64,000 nt of DNA from Pseudobutyrivibrio xylanivorans (GCF_008935055.1 NZ_CP043028.1:1-64000); one strand, 5' to 3'. Positions 43,051 through 52,986 are shown, counted from the stretch's first letter. Notes: generated by a model not told the origin, from the sequence alone. A program made the numbers and translations.

Positions 43051-44433
43051 ATGTCAGCATTTATAGATAGAATCGATGAGATGGCTTCTCTTGAAAATGA
43101 ATATGCCAGAGATTCAGCATCCTTTGTTGTTATTTATGGAAGAAGAAGAGTTGGTAAAACTACTCTCATAAATCATTTTTGCGAAAATAAAAAAGCAATA
43201 TATTTCTTAGCGACAGAAGAGAATGAGTCAGAGAATCGAAATGCTTTCAAGGAGCTTGTTGCAGAAACTTTTGATAATTCCTTACTAGCAAGTGCAATAC
43301 TTGATTCCTGGACACCTATCTTCAAAATAATAGCTGATGAATCCAGAGGCGAGAGAATTGTACTTGTCATGGACGAGTTTCAGAATCTAGGTAAGGCTAA
43401 TAAGGCGTTTCCATCTGTGATGCAGAAGATTTGGGATGAGATCTTATCGAAGTCAAATGTTATGCTGATTCTTTGCGGATCACTTATCAATATGATGACT
43501 TCACAGGTCCTTAACTATGATTCGCCTCTTTATGGACGTAGAACTGCACAGATAAAGCTAAAGCAGATTGATTTCTCATATTATCATGAGTTTGATGAAA
43601 CATTGTCATTAGAGGAACAGATTGAACAATATGCTGTAACTGGAGGAGTTCCAAAGTATATTGAGCTTTTTGATAAAAAGAAAGATATCTATAAATCAAT
43701 CAAGGAAAACATCTTGTCTACAAGTTCGTTTCTATATGCTGAGCCTGAGTTCTTGTTGCAAAAAGAGGTTTCTGAGATTGGGAGTTATTTCTCCATATTG
43801 AAGGCAATTGCTGCAGGTAACCATAAACTTAGCAAGATTGCAACTGCCCTGGGGGTATCTCAATCGAACTTAACGAATTATCTGAAGACGCTTATCGATT
43901 TAGATATTATTGAGAGGGAAGTCCCTGTTACAGAAGAGAATCCAGAGAAGAGCAAGATGGGCCTATACAGAATTAAGGATAATTTCATAGCTTTCTGGTT
44001 CAAATTTGTATATCCAAACCGAAGCATGCTTGAATCAGGACATCCTGAATACGTAGAAGATAAGATAAAAAACAACTTCATCGACAATCATGTTTCATAT
44101 ATCTATGAAGATGTTTGTCGTGGAGATATTTGGAAGCTATTATCTGAAGGTATAACATTCAATCGAGCTGGAAGATGGTGGTCAAAAGATGTTGAGATAG
44201 ACATTGTTGCGTATGATTCTACAGGAGCAGATATTGTCTTTGGCGAATGCAAGTATTCTAAGAACAAGAAAGGACTTAGTGTCCTAAATGATCTCCAGGA
44301 AAAGGCGAAGACTGTTAACTGGAATAAAGATAATCGAAAAGAGTATTATGTTTTGTATTCAAAAAGCGGATTTACTGATGAATTGGTGGAATATGCTACA
44401 GAACATATAAATGTTTATTTGAAGCAATTATAA
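43051..44433 (+). CDS. ATPase with DUF234 nuclease-like domain (archaeal-type ATPase family)
   Basis: 460 residues. P-loop GRRRVGKTT (30-38), Walker B region IVLVMDEFQNLG, then a winged helix (SKIATALGVSQSNLTNYLKTL) and the C-terminal DUF234 domain with a PD-(D/E)XK-like pattern EIDIVAYD and VFGECKYSK. COG1672-type proteins of this kind are common on mobile DNA; the role is unclear. AGGAGG lies 5 bases before ATG. It is a single-gene unit with its own terminator. Confidence 0.85.
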   Translation: MSAFIDRIDEMASLENEYARDSASFVVIYGRRRVGKTTLINHFCENKKAIYFLATEENESENRNAFKELVAETFDNSLLASAILDSWTPIFKIIADESRGERIVLVMDEFQNLGKANKAFPSVMQKIWDEILSKSNVMLILCGSLINMMTSQVLNYDSPLYGRRTAQIKLKQIDFSYYHEFDETLSLEEQIEQYAVTGGVPKYIELFDKKKDIYKSIKENILSTSSFLYAEPEFLLQKEVSEIGSYFSILKAIAAGNHKLSKIATALGVSQSNLTNYLKTLIDLDIIEREVPVTEENPEKSKMGLYRIKDNFIAFWFKFVYPNRSMLESGHPEYVEDKIKNNFIDNHVSYIYEDVCRGDIWKLLSEGITFNRAGRWWSKDVEIDIVAYDSTGADIVFGECKYSKNKKGLSVLNDLQEKAKTVNWNKDNRKEYYVLYSKSGFTDELVEYATEHINVYLKQL

Positions 44434-44437
44434 AGAT

Positions 44438-44474
44438 AAAGGCGCTATATTATCACGATATAGTGCCTTTTTTT
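44438..44474 (+). terminator. Terminator of the ATPase gene
   Basis: AAGGCGCTATA pairs with TATAGTGCCTT (one G-T) around TTATCACGA, followed by TTTTTT. Confidence 0.88.
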
Positions 44475-44502
44475 ATGCCTTAGGATAAAAACTACAGTAA
44501 TA

Positions 44503-44667
44503 TTATAAAAGTTCTATTTTACATTTTTTCTGCTTAGAGGACTTTTTTGCTCTGTATTTACAATATCGTTTGAAGTCTATTACCTTTAGATCATCCTCGG
44601 TCAAACGTAAGTGATCCAGTATTATCTCTATAATCGCACTGTGAATTTCTTGAAGCATATCTATCAT
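44503..44667 (-). CDS. Small basic protein, unknown
   Basis: 54 residues from ATG 44667 (another ATG at 44688 extends it by 7). AAAGGA lies 11 bases upstream of the shorter start. The sequence begins MIDMLQEIHSAIIEIILDHL and ends in a Lys-rich tail (RAKKSSKQKKCKIELL). It could bind nucleic acid. The third copy of the shared palindrome is about 60 bp upstream, which supports a real gene. Confidence 0.4.
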   Translation of the reverse strand: MIDMLQEIHSAIIEIILDHLRLTEDDLKVIDFKRYCKYRAKKSSKQKKCKIELL

Positions 44668-44728
44668 AATTATATGATTCCTTTCCAAAAGCTATATAAA
44701 TATTATACATATTTTATTCATTCGTGGC

Positions 44729-44747
44729 ATTCAACTCTTAGTTGAAA
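44729..44747. promoter_or_regulatory. Shared palindrome, copy 3 (ATTCAAC-TCTTA-GTTGAAA)
   Basis: Matches the two other copies in both arms except the last base and has a different centre. It lies between a small minus-strand gene and the rightward helicase gene and could control both. Confidence 0.6.
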
Positions 44748-44862
44748 AAAGAATTTAGAAAAAAATTGAAAAAGTGATTAAAACAGACACTAGAAATTTC
44801 TAATACAGTGAAAAAAACCTATATCAGACTCAGAAAGACATTGAGAAAGGATGTAGGATTTT

Positions 44863-47800
44863 ATGAACAAAGACTATAGAGAAGTGACAAAGACCTGTAT
44901 CTATACAATTAAATATAGCCAGTATATTGCTGAGAATAGTAGGGATATAAATAGGATGCTTAAGGAGTGCATGAATATATCTATATTCAGAGAACAGCCA
45001 GACCCTGCCTTTAAAAATGGAGAATATCTAATGACTGCGGATTGCTCTGCTGGTAAGACATATGCTTTTGCTAAAGATATCTTCCTTAAGACTAGAAAGA
45101 ATCATATAAATATTTTGGCATCACCAAACGTTTCTCAGGTCAGCCAGAATTCTAAAAAGTATGCGTTCAAGGCTGTAGCTGGTAAAAATGCGGTGATAAA
45201 TAGAAACGTCGAGGATTACGTAGCGACAAACGTAATCTACGACAAGCTTCTTACTGAAATAAAGAAAATTGAAATGGAAAATGATCTTAAAGATGTGTTT
45301 CTTGTAATAGACGAGGCACATCTATTAGTTGATGCTATTGACTATCGTAAAGAAGCCATTAACGATGTTAAGCTTGCTTGTAGAAAGGTGGCTAATGCTG
45401 GAGGTCGAGTTGTTTATTTAACAGGCACGCCGATGAGTATCCTTCTAACTCCGCCTGATAATAACCCGCTTTGTAGTGAATACAAGGCTCATATTGTTTG
45501 CGAGAAGGTCGGTATTAATGGTAAGCCAGAAGTATATAGAAATTATAAATATTGCAATATCGTACCTTATAAGAATGTTCGTCATTTACCTTATGAGCTT
45601 GCAAGACTTGCAGATGAAGTGAAGGAAGGCGGCTATTTCTTGGTACATAACAATGACAAAGAATACAATCTGAGAGCGGTAAAGTTCTTAGAAGAACAGG
45701 GTATAAGCGCAGCTGCTATTTCTTCGGATGATATTAATTACAGTAAGGTGGATGAAATTTATTCTAATAGTGCGTACAACGACATTATCAGTGAAGGAAA
45801 GATTAATCTGGGGCCTATTGGATTAGGCTATCAGGTTATTTTTACAACATCGCTTCTTAACAATGGTACGTCAATTGATGAGCTTGTCTATCGTGATGAA
45901 GATCCGCTTATTGATTATCGTAATCACAACATGGTTAAGTGTATCTACGTTTGTAATAAGAAAGAAGAGTTCAATTTGAATAATATTGAGCAGTTCTTCT
46001 TACGTATTAGATTTAGTCACCATAGCAACATGATTGTTCTTCCAGAAAGCTTAGTTGACGAAAGGGAAGTGGAGTACAAGAATTATGAGGACTTCTTAAG
46101 GGCTTATATTTTTGGATCAGAAAACAACTACAGAAAGGCAAATACTGGTGTAAGTTTGTCCAACAGCATGACCAAAAGAGCGAATGAGGCATACTGTCAG
46201 TACATGCTATCTAATTGGAATCTATTAGAGAAGAAAGTCGCTCAGGAACTAGGAGTTGAAACTACAATAGCCAATGTAGTTGCAGATAGCACAGATATAT
46301 ATGCTTCAGGCAACTGGACCTATACCGAAGATGACATAAATCTAATATGTAATGCGATAGCATCCTCCATTAACAATAAAGAGACATTCTACAAATTTAT
46401 AGCTTGGAATGTAGACATTAATGGAACGAATAATATTAGAGAGCAAATTAAAGCTGTTGACGCAGCCATAGCAAAACCAATAGCAAAGTTACTTCTCCTG
46501 TATCACATGAGTACAGGTTCTTTTGACATGTCTATATTTATAGATAATCTCAGAATGGCCTTTGAACTTGCGAATATGGAGTATAAGACTATAACTAAAT
46601 ACTTAAAAGACTTAGAAAAGTTCTATGAGAAGTTATTCTTTAGAATGGCCAAAACTAATCAAACTGTAGCTATGGCTATTAGAGATTATGTTGTTCTTAA
46701 TGAAAACAGTTTTGGAAGGGCCGACATTCGTAAAACTATAAGCAAGGCTGTGTATGGAAGAGAAGATATAAAGGACCATACAGTTTCGAATAACGATTTA
46801 AAGCAATTACAAGAAGAGGCTGCTTATAGATATTACCAAGCTATATTTATGAGTAGATTGTTCAATAACTGGATTATGATGTTTGGAGCTACTCTTAAGC
46901 AGAGTGGACGTATGATTTCATGGAAGCGCTTATGTTCTATTGGTGAGAGCTTTACGGGAGAAATGATTTCAGAGCTTACAAACTATATTCGTGTATTTAA
47001 TGACTGTAGCGAAGATAGCCCTTATAGAATCTGCCAGATGGCAGCAATTCTGAAGAGTAAAGAGTTTGCCGAGTTGTTTGGTGCTCAGTATATAGATGGT
47101 AACTATAATTGGAAGAATGTACTTATTGATTATAATAAGTGCTCTATTGCTATACCTAAATTAAGGGAGGCAATGAAAATTTATCATCACTATGATATTA
47201 AAAAGTCTGATGATTACATCAGACGAATGATTCTGAAGTTGTATGGTTACATGTTTACTTATAAGGAAAAGCAGGTTCAGGTAACAATCAAATGCAATAA
47301 TGGTAAATGTGAAAGCTATACTAAGGATTCAACAGCTATCTATATATATGGTGAGAGAAAGAGCATTCAGTCACTAGATCCTATAATGCTTACATTCTTC
47401 AATGCTGCTAACTACAAAAAGAAACAGGGGTATGAGAGTATTCCAATGGATCTTAGGGAAGATGCTGTTGAGCTTGAGAGACGTATTGACGTTAATAAAT
47501 ATATAGTAGAGGAACCTTCTGGGAAAAGATATTATGATTTAGAGAAATTATCAGCTAATTGTGAATTCCTCAATCTTAGTGAGTATTACACGGTATATGT
47601 GGCTAAATTACGAGATTTAGGTGGTAAGCCAGTATACAAATGTGTTGGTGTAGCCTCAACAGATATTAATGGCGTTTTGATTCATAACAAAATCACACTG
47701 TTAGATGATTTCTATAAAGCATTTAAGCACGAAGATGATATATTTAGATACAAGGAGATGAATAATCTTATTGTACCAGTAGAATCTGAACTAATCTTCA

Positions 47801-47871
47801 GAAAGGGTAATGAGCTTGTTGTTAACACTAAAGGTGTTAAAGAAGAGCTTCTCAGGTTGAACCTAATCTAG
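44863..47871 (+). CDS. Large SF2-type DEAH helicase, plasmid-encoded
   Basis: 1002 residues. The N-terminal third shows SF2 motifs: I as ADCSAGKTYAFAKD (about 59-72), Ia as NILASPNVSQVSQ, II as DEAH in FLVIDEAHLLVDA and III as YLTGTPMSI. A second RecA domain follows (HNNDKEYNLRAVKFLEEQ, IFTTSLLNNGTSIDE). The C-terminal 550 residues are unrecognised and mostly helical. The layout resembles origin-binding or replication helicases of large plasmids and viruses; a replication role is inferred from its place beside the maintenance genes. Confidence 0.75.
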   Translation: MNKDYREVTKTCIYTIKYSQYIAENSRDINRMLKECMNISIFREQPDPAFKNGEYLMTADCSAGKTYAFAKDIFLKTRKNHINILASPNVSQVSQNSKKYAFKAVAGKNAVINRNVEDYVATNVIYDKLLTEIKKIEMENDLKDVFLVIDEAHLLVDAIDYRKEAINDVKLACRKVANAGGRVVYLTGTPMSILLTPPDNNPLCSEYKAHIVCEKVGINGKPEVYRNYKYCNIVPYKNVRHLPYELARLADEVKEGGYFLVHNNDKEYNLRAVKFLEEQGISAAAISSDDINYSKVDEIYSNSAYNDIISEGKINLGPIGLGYQVIFTTSLLNNGTSIDELVYRDEDPLIDYRNHNMVKCIYVCNKKEEFNLNNIEQFFLRIRFSHHSNMIVLPESLVDEREVEYKNYEDFLRAYIFGSENNYRKANTGVSLSNSMTKRANEAYCQYMLSNWNLLEKKVAQELGVETTIANVVADSTDIYASGNWTYTEDDINLICNAIASSINNKETFYKFIAWNVDINGTNNIREQIKAVDAAIAKPIAKLLLLYHMSTGSFDMSIFIDNLRMAFELANMEYKTITKYLKDLEKFYEKLFFRMAKTNQTVAMAIRDYVVLNENSFGRADIRKTISKAVYGREDIKDHTVSNNDLKQLQEEAAYRYYQAIFMSRLFNNWIMMFGATLKQSGRMISWKRLCSIGESFTGEMISELTNYIRVFNDCSEDSPYRICQMAAILKSKEFAELFGAQYIDGNYNWKNVLIDYNKCSIAIPKLREAMKIYHHYDIKKSDDYIRRMILKLYGYMFTYKEKQVQVTIKCNNGKCESYTKDSTAIYIYGERKSIQSLDPIMLTFFNAANYKKKQGYESIPMDLREDAVELERRIDVNKYIVEEPSGKRYYDLEKLSANCEFLNLSEYYTVYVAKLRDLGGKPVYKCVGVASTDINGVLIHNKITLLDDFYKAFKHEDDIFRYKEMNNLIVPVESELIFRKGNELVVNTKGVKEELLRLNLI

Positions 47872-48341
47872 ATTATACCTAGAAGAAATCCTCAATATAA
47901 ATTAATACGGTCGTAGTGGACGTTGTACAGATGGTCTCTGGATTAAAAATCCATAGGCCTATTTATCGTGTGTTTAACATAATAGATTGAGTCAAGATAC
48001 TGTAGGTTATAAGGTTTATAAGGAGGATAGACAGTCTGAAGTCGAGAATAAGCCTTCTTATGTCGTATAAGTAAGGTAAATCTAATATATTATTATATCT
48101 ATATACAGTAGACGATTAGTTGAGATATCTAGGATTTATTGGCATTATTGGCCATAAAAAGATATTAAGTGTTCATATAGCATAAACCCAAATACGAAGC
48201 ACACATCATTATGATTAGATAGACATACTGCTACCTAAATGCTCATATTTAAGGTTGCGCTTATCATAAAAGCTTCTATTTATCCAGAAATGTAATCAGT
48301 AATATCAGCCATATAATGCTATAATATTGTTGTTACTATAG
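47872..48341. other. Gene-free stretch after the helicase gene
   Basis: 470 bp, AT-rich, with a stray TAAGGAGGATAGAC at about 48018 but no matching frame, and no clear repeat. The -10-like TATAAT near 48320 serves the next gene. I see nothing else. Confidence 0.5.
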
Positions 48342-48365
48342 ATGTTGAGGATAATGGAAGGTTGT

Positions 48366-48785
48366 ATGATGAGAAGAGAACAGGTCGGTTTTAATAAGTT
48401 AACTGAAACGATTGGAAAAGACTTTTGCTTACAATACAAAGATGTATCTTGCTTCAGCACTGAAGAGGTTCCGGAGGGGTTATATTGCTTTTTAGGTTTC
48501 GATCTACATGCTAATGAGCGTACATTAACACTTTCAAGCAATTTAGATGAATGGGATGTCTATGCTACTTGCATAGTCTTCGATGATAATACAGTAGAGT
48601 TAAGAGAATGCAAGCTTCCATCAAATATTCACTGGATAGCTTTGAATCCTAGTGATCAACCAACTAAGGAGCAAGCGACAGAGATAGAAGAAGCTTCCAG
48701 GAGGCCTATACAATATACGGAGGACGCACCTGAACTTACAGATGAAGAGTTATCAGAATTTAGACCGGTAAAACCACACCGATAG
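48366..48785 (+). CDS. Unknown acidic protein
   Basis: 139 residues. Two ATGs (48366, 48369) follow GGAAGG and fit better than the upstream ATG at 48342. The protein contains GLYCFLGFDLHANERTLTLS and DEWDVYATCIVFDDNTVELR, then a polar acidic tail. No family is recognised. It converges on the 48856-51559 unit with a shared terminator. Confidence 0.6.
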   Translation: MMRREQVGFNKLTETIGKDFCLQYKDVSCFSTEEVPEGLYCFLGFDLHANERTLTLSSNLDEWDVYATCIVFDDNTVELRECKLPSNIHWIALNPSDQPTKEQATEIEEASRRPIQYTEDAPELTDEELSEFRPVKPHR

Positions 48786-48818
48786 AGTAAGGTAGCTAGG
48801 ACTATTTGAATAATAAAA

Positions 48819-48850
48819 GAAGACACCGTAATGATACTACGGTGTCTTTG
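48819..48850. terminator. Bidirectional terminator between convergent genes
   Basis: AGACACCGTA pairs with TACGGTGTCT (48821-48830, 48837-48847) with A and T flanks on both sides, between stops at 48785 and 48856. Confidence 0.8.
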
Positions 48851-48855
48851 TTACA

Positions 48856-49491
48856 TTATGCTTCACGTATATCCAGCTCATCCTGTTGAGCTAAAAGCTC
48901 TTTATACTCAGTAAGAAGATTATAGAAGGTGGCCTTTTTCAGGCCACTTTTTTCTATGAATTCTTTAGAAGATATCTCTTTGCTAACCCACTGATCGTAT
49001 AAGTCTTCCCAATTATCAGGATACTCGATAGCTTTTCGACCTGCGTTATTACGGCTTGGCTTTAACGATATATTATTTACCGCCACAAGGGACTGCCTAA
49101 TAGTGGCAAGCACAGCTCGATTAACATCTTTTGATAAGCCATATTGGTAGGTTGATGGCATATCACAAATGATTAGGAGCTTCTTATTACTAATAAACCA
49201 ATCGAGTTGGTTAACAATATCAGTATCATTGAGGCCTAGGGCTTTTACTGATGTGACAGCAATAGCATCTTCACTACCGCAATTATTTTTTAGTATTTCA
49301 AAGTTCCTGAAGCTACGTCTATTTTCGATCGTATGAGTAGTCATTATTCCAGGAGAGAATGGTGCCGAGAGACTCTTTGTTCCATCTAAAAGAGGATTTT
49401 TGGGAATTGATTCCATCATTTGAAGAAAGCCTACCGGTTCCAAAAAAGTTGTTAGATCTTCAGTTGAGTCAGCATATTGATGTATAAACAT
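48856..49491 (-). CDS. Serine-recombinase-like protein without the catalytic serine region
   Basis: 211 residues. The C-terminal 55 residues are a resolvase-type helix-turn-helix: GRKAIEYPDNWEDLYDQWVS, then KEFIEKSGLKKATFYNLL. The middle (VTSVKALGLNDTDIVNQLDW, LLIICDMPSTY) follows the resolvase core after the active site. The N-terminal part lacks the usual Y-R-S catalytic start. It probably binds DNA. It starts 1 bp after the stop of the PLD-AAA+ gene and so is cotranscribed with it. Confidence 0.65.
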   Translation of the reverse strand: MFIHQYADSTEDLTTFLEPVGFLQMMESIPKNPLLDGTKSLSAPFSPGIMTTHTIENRRSFRNFEILKNNCGSEDAIAVTSVKALGLNDTDIVNQLDWFISNKKLLIICDMPSTYQYGLSKDVNRAVLATIRQSLVAVNNISLKPSRNNAGRKAIEYPDNWEDLYDQWVSKEISSKEFIEKSGLKKATFYNLLTEYKELLAQQDELDIREA

Positions 49492-49492
49492 A

Positions 49493-51559
49493 TTATCTCC
49501 TGAATATATTGAATCCGCCTAGTTTATAACCGAGACGTTTTTCAAGTTCTTTTCTATCGAGCATTATTTTACTACAATCGCGAGTAAATTGGTATTGAGC
49601 TCTCATTTCAGGTGGGAGAGTGTTCTTCCAGTTCTCACATTTCTTTTGACTATTCTTGTCAGTACCTAATTCGATAGTGACAATTTCCTTATCAATAGTG
49701 AATACGCGGCGTTCTCTCTTATATAACTTATCAATCTCATCAATAGAATTATCAGAGATGAAATTAGCATTTACTGAGTAATCGTCATTCCAGGTTAAGT
49801 GCTTAAAATATGATGGAGGTGTGAACCCGTAATCTTCTAGTATTTGAACAAGATTATCTGATGAAAGCTTCATTAAATCTGGATAATATGTGTCTGGAAT
49901 ATCATCGCTACAAATAATGTAATTAAGTTCATTGCAAACATCATCTAGCATTCTACGAAGGTATTCACGATAGAAACCTGTTCCGAGACGACGGATTATA
50001 GCCTCTCCCTTACCCTTTGCTGCACTTAAATCAGTATCGCTAGGAAGACCGCCTTCGAATCGTAAGAATACCATTCGCTTTCGAAGAATCTCATCTGGTT
50101 CAGTAACATCGTTGCTGGCAAAGAGAATCATAGGCTGTTCTTCTAATTGGTGCTCCTCGCATCGCTCAGGGAATTTAATGAGGTCTTTGATTCTTGATAA
50201 GAAACTATTATCTAACTCATCAACAAAGAAAGGGACACATTTGCAGCCAATTTGAACATCGCGGATATCATCCTTTTTAGTGTTGGCTTTATTAGTAACT
50301 GGTAAATCACGTCCAGTCATCATCTTTAGAGCAGCACGCACGGACAGTGTCTTTCCACTATCAGCTTCACTTGAAGCAGCTAGAAGGAATAGTGGGAGAC
50401 TAGAGGTGCCTATGCCACGTATCTTAGCTGCACAACGTAATTTCGCATTGAAAGGAGAGCAGAAGATAGCATTAAGCATTTTAAAGTGTGTTTCCTTGAG
50501 GCGTTCGCTATCTCCAACGAAATCATCAAAGTTTGAAAACATACCAAGAAGCTCTTCTATATCCTCTGTGATTTCTTGCTTAGAAGGTTTTAAATCAAGC
50601 TGTTTACCATTAATAGCGGCAGTTCTATCTCCATAGTCAAATTCAAGAGTAGGATATGGTTCAGTAATATTGTTTACCTTAACTTTTTTTTGCAGATGTT
50701 TCTTATTATTATGTTCGATTTTTTCAATTGCTTTAGGTATTAACTCAAATATGCCGTTCTTGCCTTTTGTATTTAGGCCATCAATGAGAGCTTTATAGTC
50801 CTCTTTGATTCTTTCATGATCAATGGCATATTTGATATTATCGTAAGAAACCACGTCTTCTGGCTGCTGAAGGACAATTGTTTGACCAGTTTCCTTTACA
50901 CCTTTTAGAATCACATTTCCTTCTACTAAGTCATCTGCCTTTTTAGATGAAACAACCGAATAAGGTATTTCCTGTGAGTTAATCCAAGCAGTTTCAAAGT
51001 CTTTTTCAAATTCCTCGTAACAGTATAGTGAGTCATCAAAAGTATAGAACTCCATGTGATCGTTGTTCCAAGCACGATTAGTCATGTTGGCAGAAGCAGT
51101 AATAACACGGGTTCTACCGTCATCAGCTTTTAGTAAGTATATTTTTCGATGATCCAAAACGAAAGTAGGAGTGTGGAATTCTATATCCCCAGCTTCAAGC
51201 ATTGCTGCTAGTCGTTTATGCGATTTAATTACTTGTCCTGCTTCGTATGCATTGGTAAATACTTCAGCCAAGAAATTATTAAGCTTATTGTCTTTTTGTA
51301 CCAAGAAATCGGCGCCTAGTAAAATCTCGGCGTAATCAAAGTTTTCCATAATAGAATCTATGAATCCAATGTCATAGGAGAAGGTGATTGCCTTCATTGA
51401 ATTAAATCCAATGAAAAGGTCTTCTAGTGAATGAAACTCTACTGATTGTAATTCTGATTTAAAGCATTTGAGTTTTTCGTTAGGAGATGAGTCTATAGCC
51501 CCATCAATTACCTTAAAACTATTGTTGTCACCATCAAATAATGATAACTGTCCGTCCAT
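49493..51559 (-). CDS. Phospholipase-D-like nuclease domain fused to an AAA+ ATPase
   Basis: 688 residues. An HKD-type motif lies near 137-158: HRKIYLL (H137, K139) followed by ITASANMTNRAW (S156, N158), as in PLD-family nucleases, with a single HKD copy suggesting a dimer. Residues about 390-510 are an AAA+ or SF3-like ATPase: ASSEADSGKT (395-404), VPFFVDELDN (442-451), ILFASND (478-484), then an Arg finger region (RKRMVFLRFE). Such fusions occur in defence and mobile DNA. GGAGG is 8 bases before ATG. It forms a two-gene unit with a resolvase-like protein. Confidence 0.75.
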   Translation of the reverse strand: MDGQLSLFDGDNNSFKVIDGAIDSSPNEKLKCFKSELQSVEFHSLEDLFIGFNSMKAITFSYDIGFIDSIMENFDYAEILLGADFLVQKDNKLNNFLAEVFTNAYEAGQVIKSHKRLAAMLEAGDIEFHTPTFVLDHRKIYLLKADDGRTRVITASANMTNRAWNNDHMEFYTFDDSLYCYEEFEKDFETAWINSQEIPYSVVSSKKADDLVEGNVILKGVKETGQTIVLQQPEDVVSYDNIKYAIDHERIKEDYKALIDGLNTKGKNGIFELIPKAIEKIEHNNKKHLQKKVKVNNITEPYPTLEFDYGDRTAAINGKQLDLKPSKQEITEDIEELLGMFSNFDDFVGDSERLKETHFKMLNAIFCSPFNAKLRCAAKIRGIGTSSLPLFLLAASSEADSGKTLSVRAALKMMTGRDLPVTNKANTKKDDIRDVQIGCKCVPFFVDELDNSFLSRIKDLIKFPERCEEHQLEEQPMILFASNDVTEPDEILRKRMVFLRFEGGLPSDTDLSAAKGKGEAIIRRLGTGFYREYLRRMLDDVCNELNYIICSDDIPDTYYPDLMKLSSDNLVQILEDYGFTPPSYFKHLTWNDDYSVNANFISDNSIDEIDKLYKRERRVFTIDKEIVTIELGTDKNSQKKCENWKNTLPPEMRAQYQFTRDCSKIMLDRKELEKRLGYKLGGFNIFRR

Positions 51560-51993
51560 GTTGTTAACCTCCGTGTCTAATAATATGCATTAATTTATGG
51601 ACATCATAATATATGTCTAAATATATGTCAATATTAATAGACTGGATTTTATAGGGGTGTATAGGTTGTTACACTATCAGGATTTGGTGACTCGAAGTAA
51701 TTAGTTTAAGGAATATTTATAACGATGATGATTTCGGGGAGTTCCAGATGGAAGAAATCCCGCTTCAGAATGATTGGAGATAATAAAAGTATTTAAGTTG
51801 AATATCGTTCCTTTTAGACCACCCTAATTTCAATTGAGAGAAGGGTGGATTTTCTTATAAAAATATTAATACACAAGACAACTTTGGCGGCAATATAAAA
51901 TGTGAATATGTGTATAGGAATAATGATTTACATTGCCAATTATGATATAATTATTCCGTGTCATAAGTAGATTAAGATCAATGGAGACTAGCT
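51560..51993. other. Intergenic stretch with a short coding remnant
   Basis: Divergent promoter region. A short frame (about 51723-51785) ends GEFQMEEIPLQNDWR and is followed by a terminator, which suggests the tail of a lost gene. A -10-like TATAAT for the Fic gene lies near 51946. Confidence 0.35.
51819..51855 (+). terminator. Terminator after the coding remnant
   Basis: CCACCCT (51819-51825) pairs with AGGGTGG (51842-51848) and is followed by ATTTTCTT. Confidence 0.75.
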
Positions 51994-52890
51994 ATGAATT
52001 ATATGGATGTTGCAAGTGCTGCGGAAAAGTGGAACATATCTGAGAGAAGTGTAAGAAATTATTGCAGCGAAGGACGAATTTTGGGGGCTGTGATGAAAAA
52101 TGGCTCATGGTCCATTCCTTCAGATACAGAAAAACCTGCAAGGAAGCAGAGAGCAGGAAAACTGCCAAATGATATTCTTAAACGACTCAAGATGGAAAAA
52201 GATGCTGGAATGAATGGAGGAATTTATCACAAAGTTCAAATCGAGCTTACTTATAATTCCAATCATATTGAGGGAAGTCGTCTTACACATGACGAGACAA
52301 GATATATTTACGAAACAAACACTATTGGTGTAGAAAATGATACTATTAATGTTGATGATATTGTGGAGACTGTTAATCATTTTCGCTGCGTTGATCTTGT
52401 TATAGACCATGCAAATTATGCTTTGAGTGAAAGTTTTATTAAGCAGCTTCATTTTGTATTAAAATCAGGTACCTCTGACAGTAGAAAACCATGGTTTGCT
52501 GTAGGAGATTATAAAAGGCTTGCCAATGAAGTTGGCGGATTAGAGACGACAGCACCAGAAGAAGTGGCGATTTCCATGAAAGAACTTATCCGTGAATATA
52601 ATAAAGATAAAGTTAAAAGCATAGATGACATAATAGAATTTCATTATAAATTTGAGAAAATACATCCTTTTCAAGATGGCAATGGTCGAATTGGAAGACT
52701 TATAATGTTTAAGGAATGTCTAAGAAATGGAATTACGCCTTTTATAATAGAAGATGATATAAAGGAGTTTTATTATAGAGGGCTGAAGGAATGGAAAAAC
52801 GAAAAAGGTTATCTTAAAGATACAATTCTCTTTTGTCAGGATCATTTCAAAGCATATATGAATTATTTCAGCTTGAAATATAGCGATTAA
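51994..52890 (+). CDS. fic: Fic-domain protein with N-terminal helix-turn-helix
   Basis: 298 residues. Residues 1-45 are a helix-turn-helix (AAEKWNISERSVRNYCSEGR). The Fic core has the full motif HPFQDGNGRIGR (224-235) and an upstream inhibitory helix SNHIEG (89-94), the class II arrangement in which the Glu blocks ATP binding. It should transfer AMP (or another nucleotide) to a target protein when released. GGAG lies 7 bases before ATG. It is a single-gene unit; targets are unknown. Confidence 0.9.
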   Translation: MNYMDVASAAEKWNISERSVRNYCSEGRILGAVMKNGSWSIPSDTEKPARKQRAGKLPNDILKRLKMEKDAGMNGGIYHKVQIELTYNSNHIEGSRLTHDETRYIYETNTIGVENDTINVDDIVETVNHFRCVDLVIDHANYALSESFIKQLHFVLKSGTSDSRKPWFAVGDYKRLANEVGGLETTAPEEVAISMKELIREYNKDKVKSIDDIIEFHYKFEKIHPFQDGNGRIGRLIMFKECLRNGITPFIIEDDIKEFYYRGLKEWKNEKGYLKDTILFCQDHFKAYMNYFSLKYSD

Positions 52891-52986
52891 TGAGGGTTTA
52901 ACTGTATGTATTAATTCGTTAAGTAGCCTGACGGAAACAAAGATTTGGCTGGAGCTTTTATGAAGTAAATATTATTCCTTAAGATT

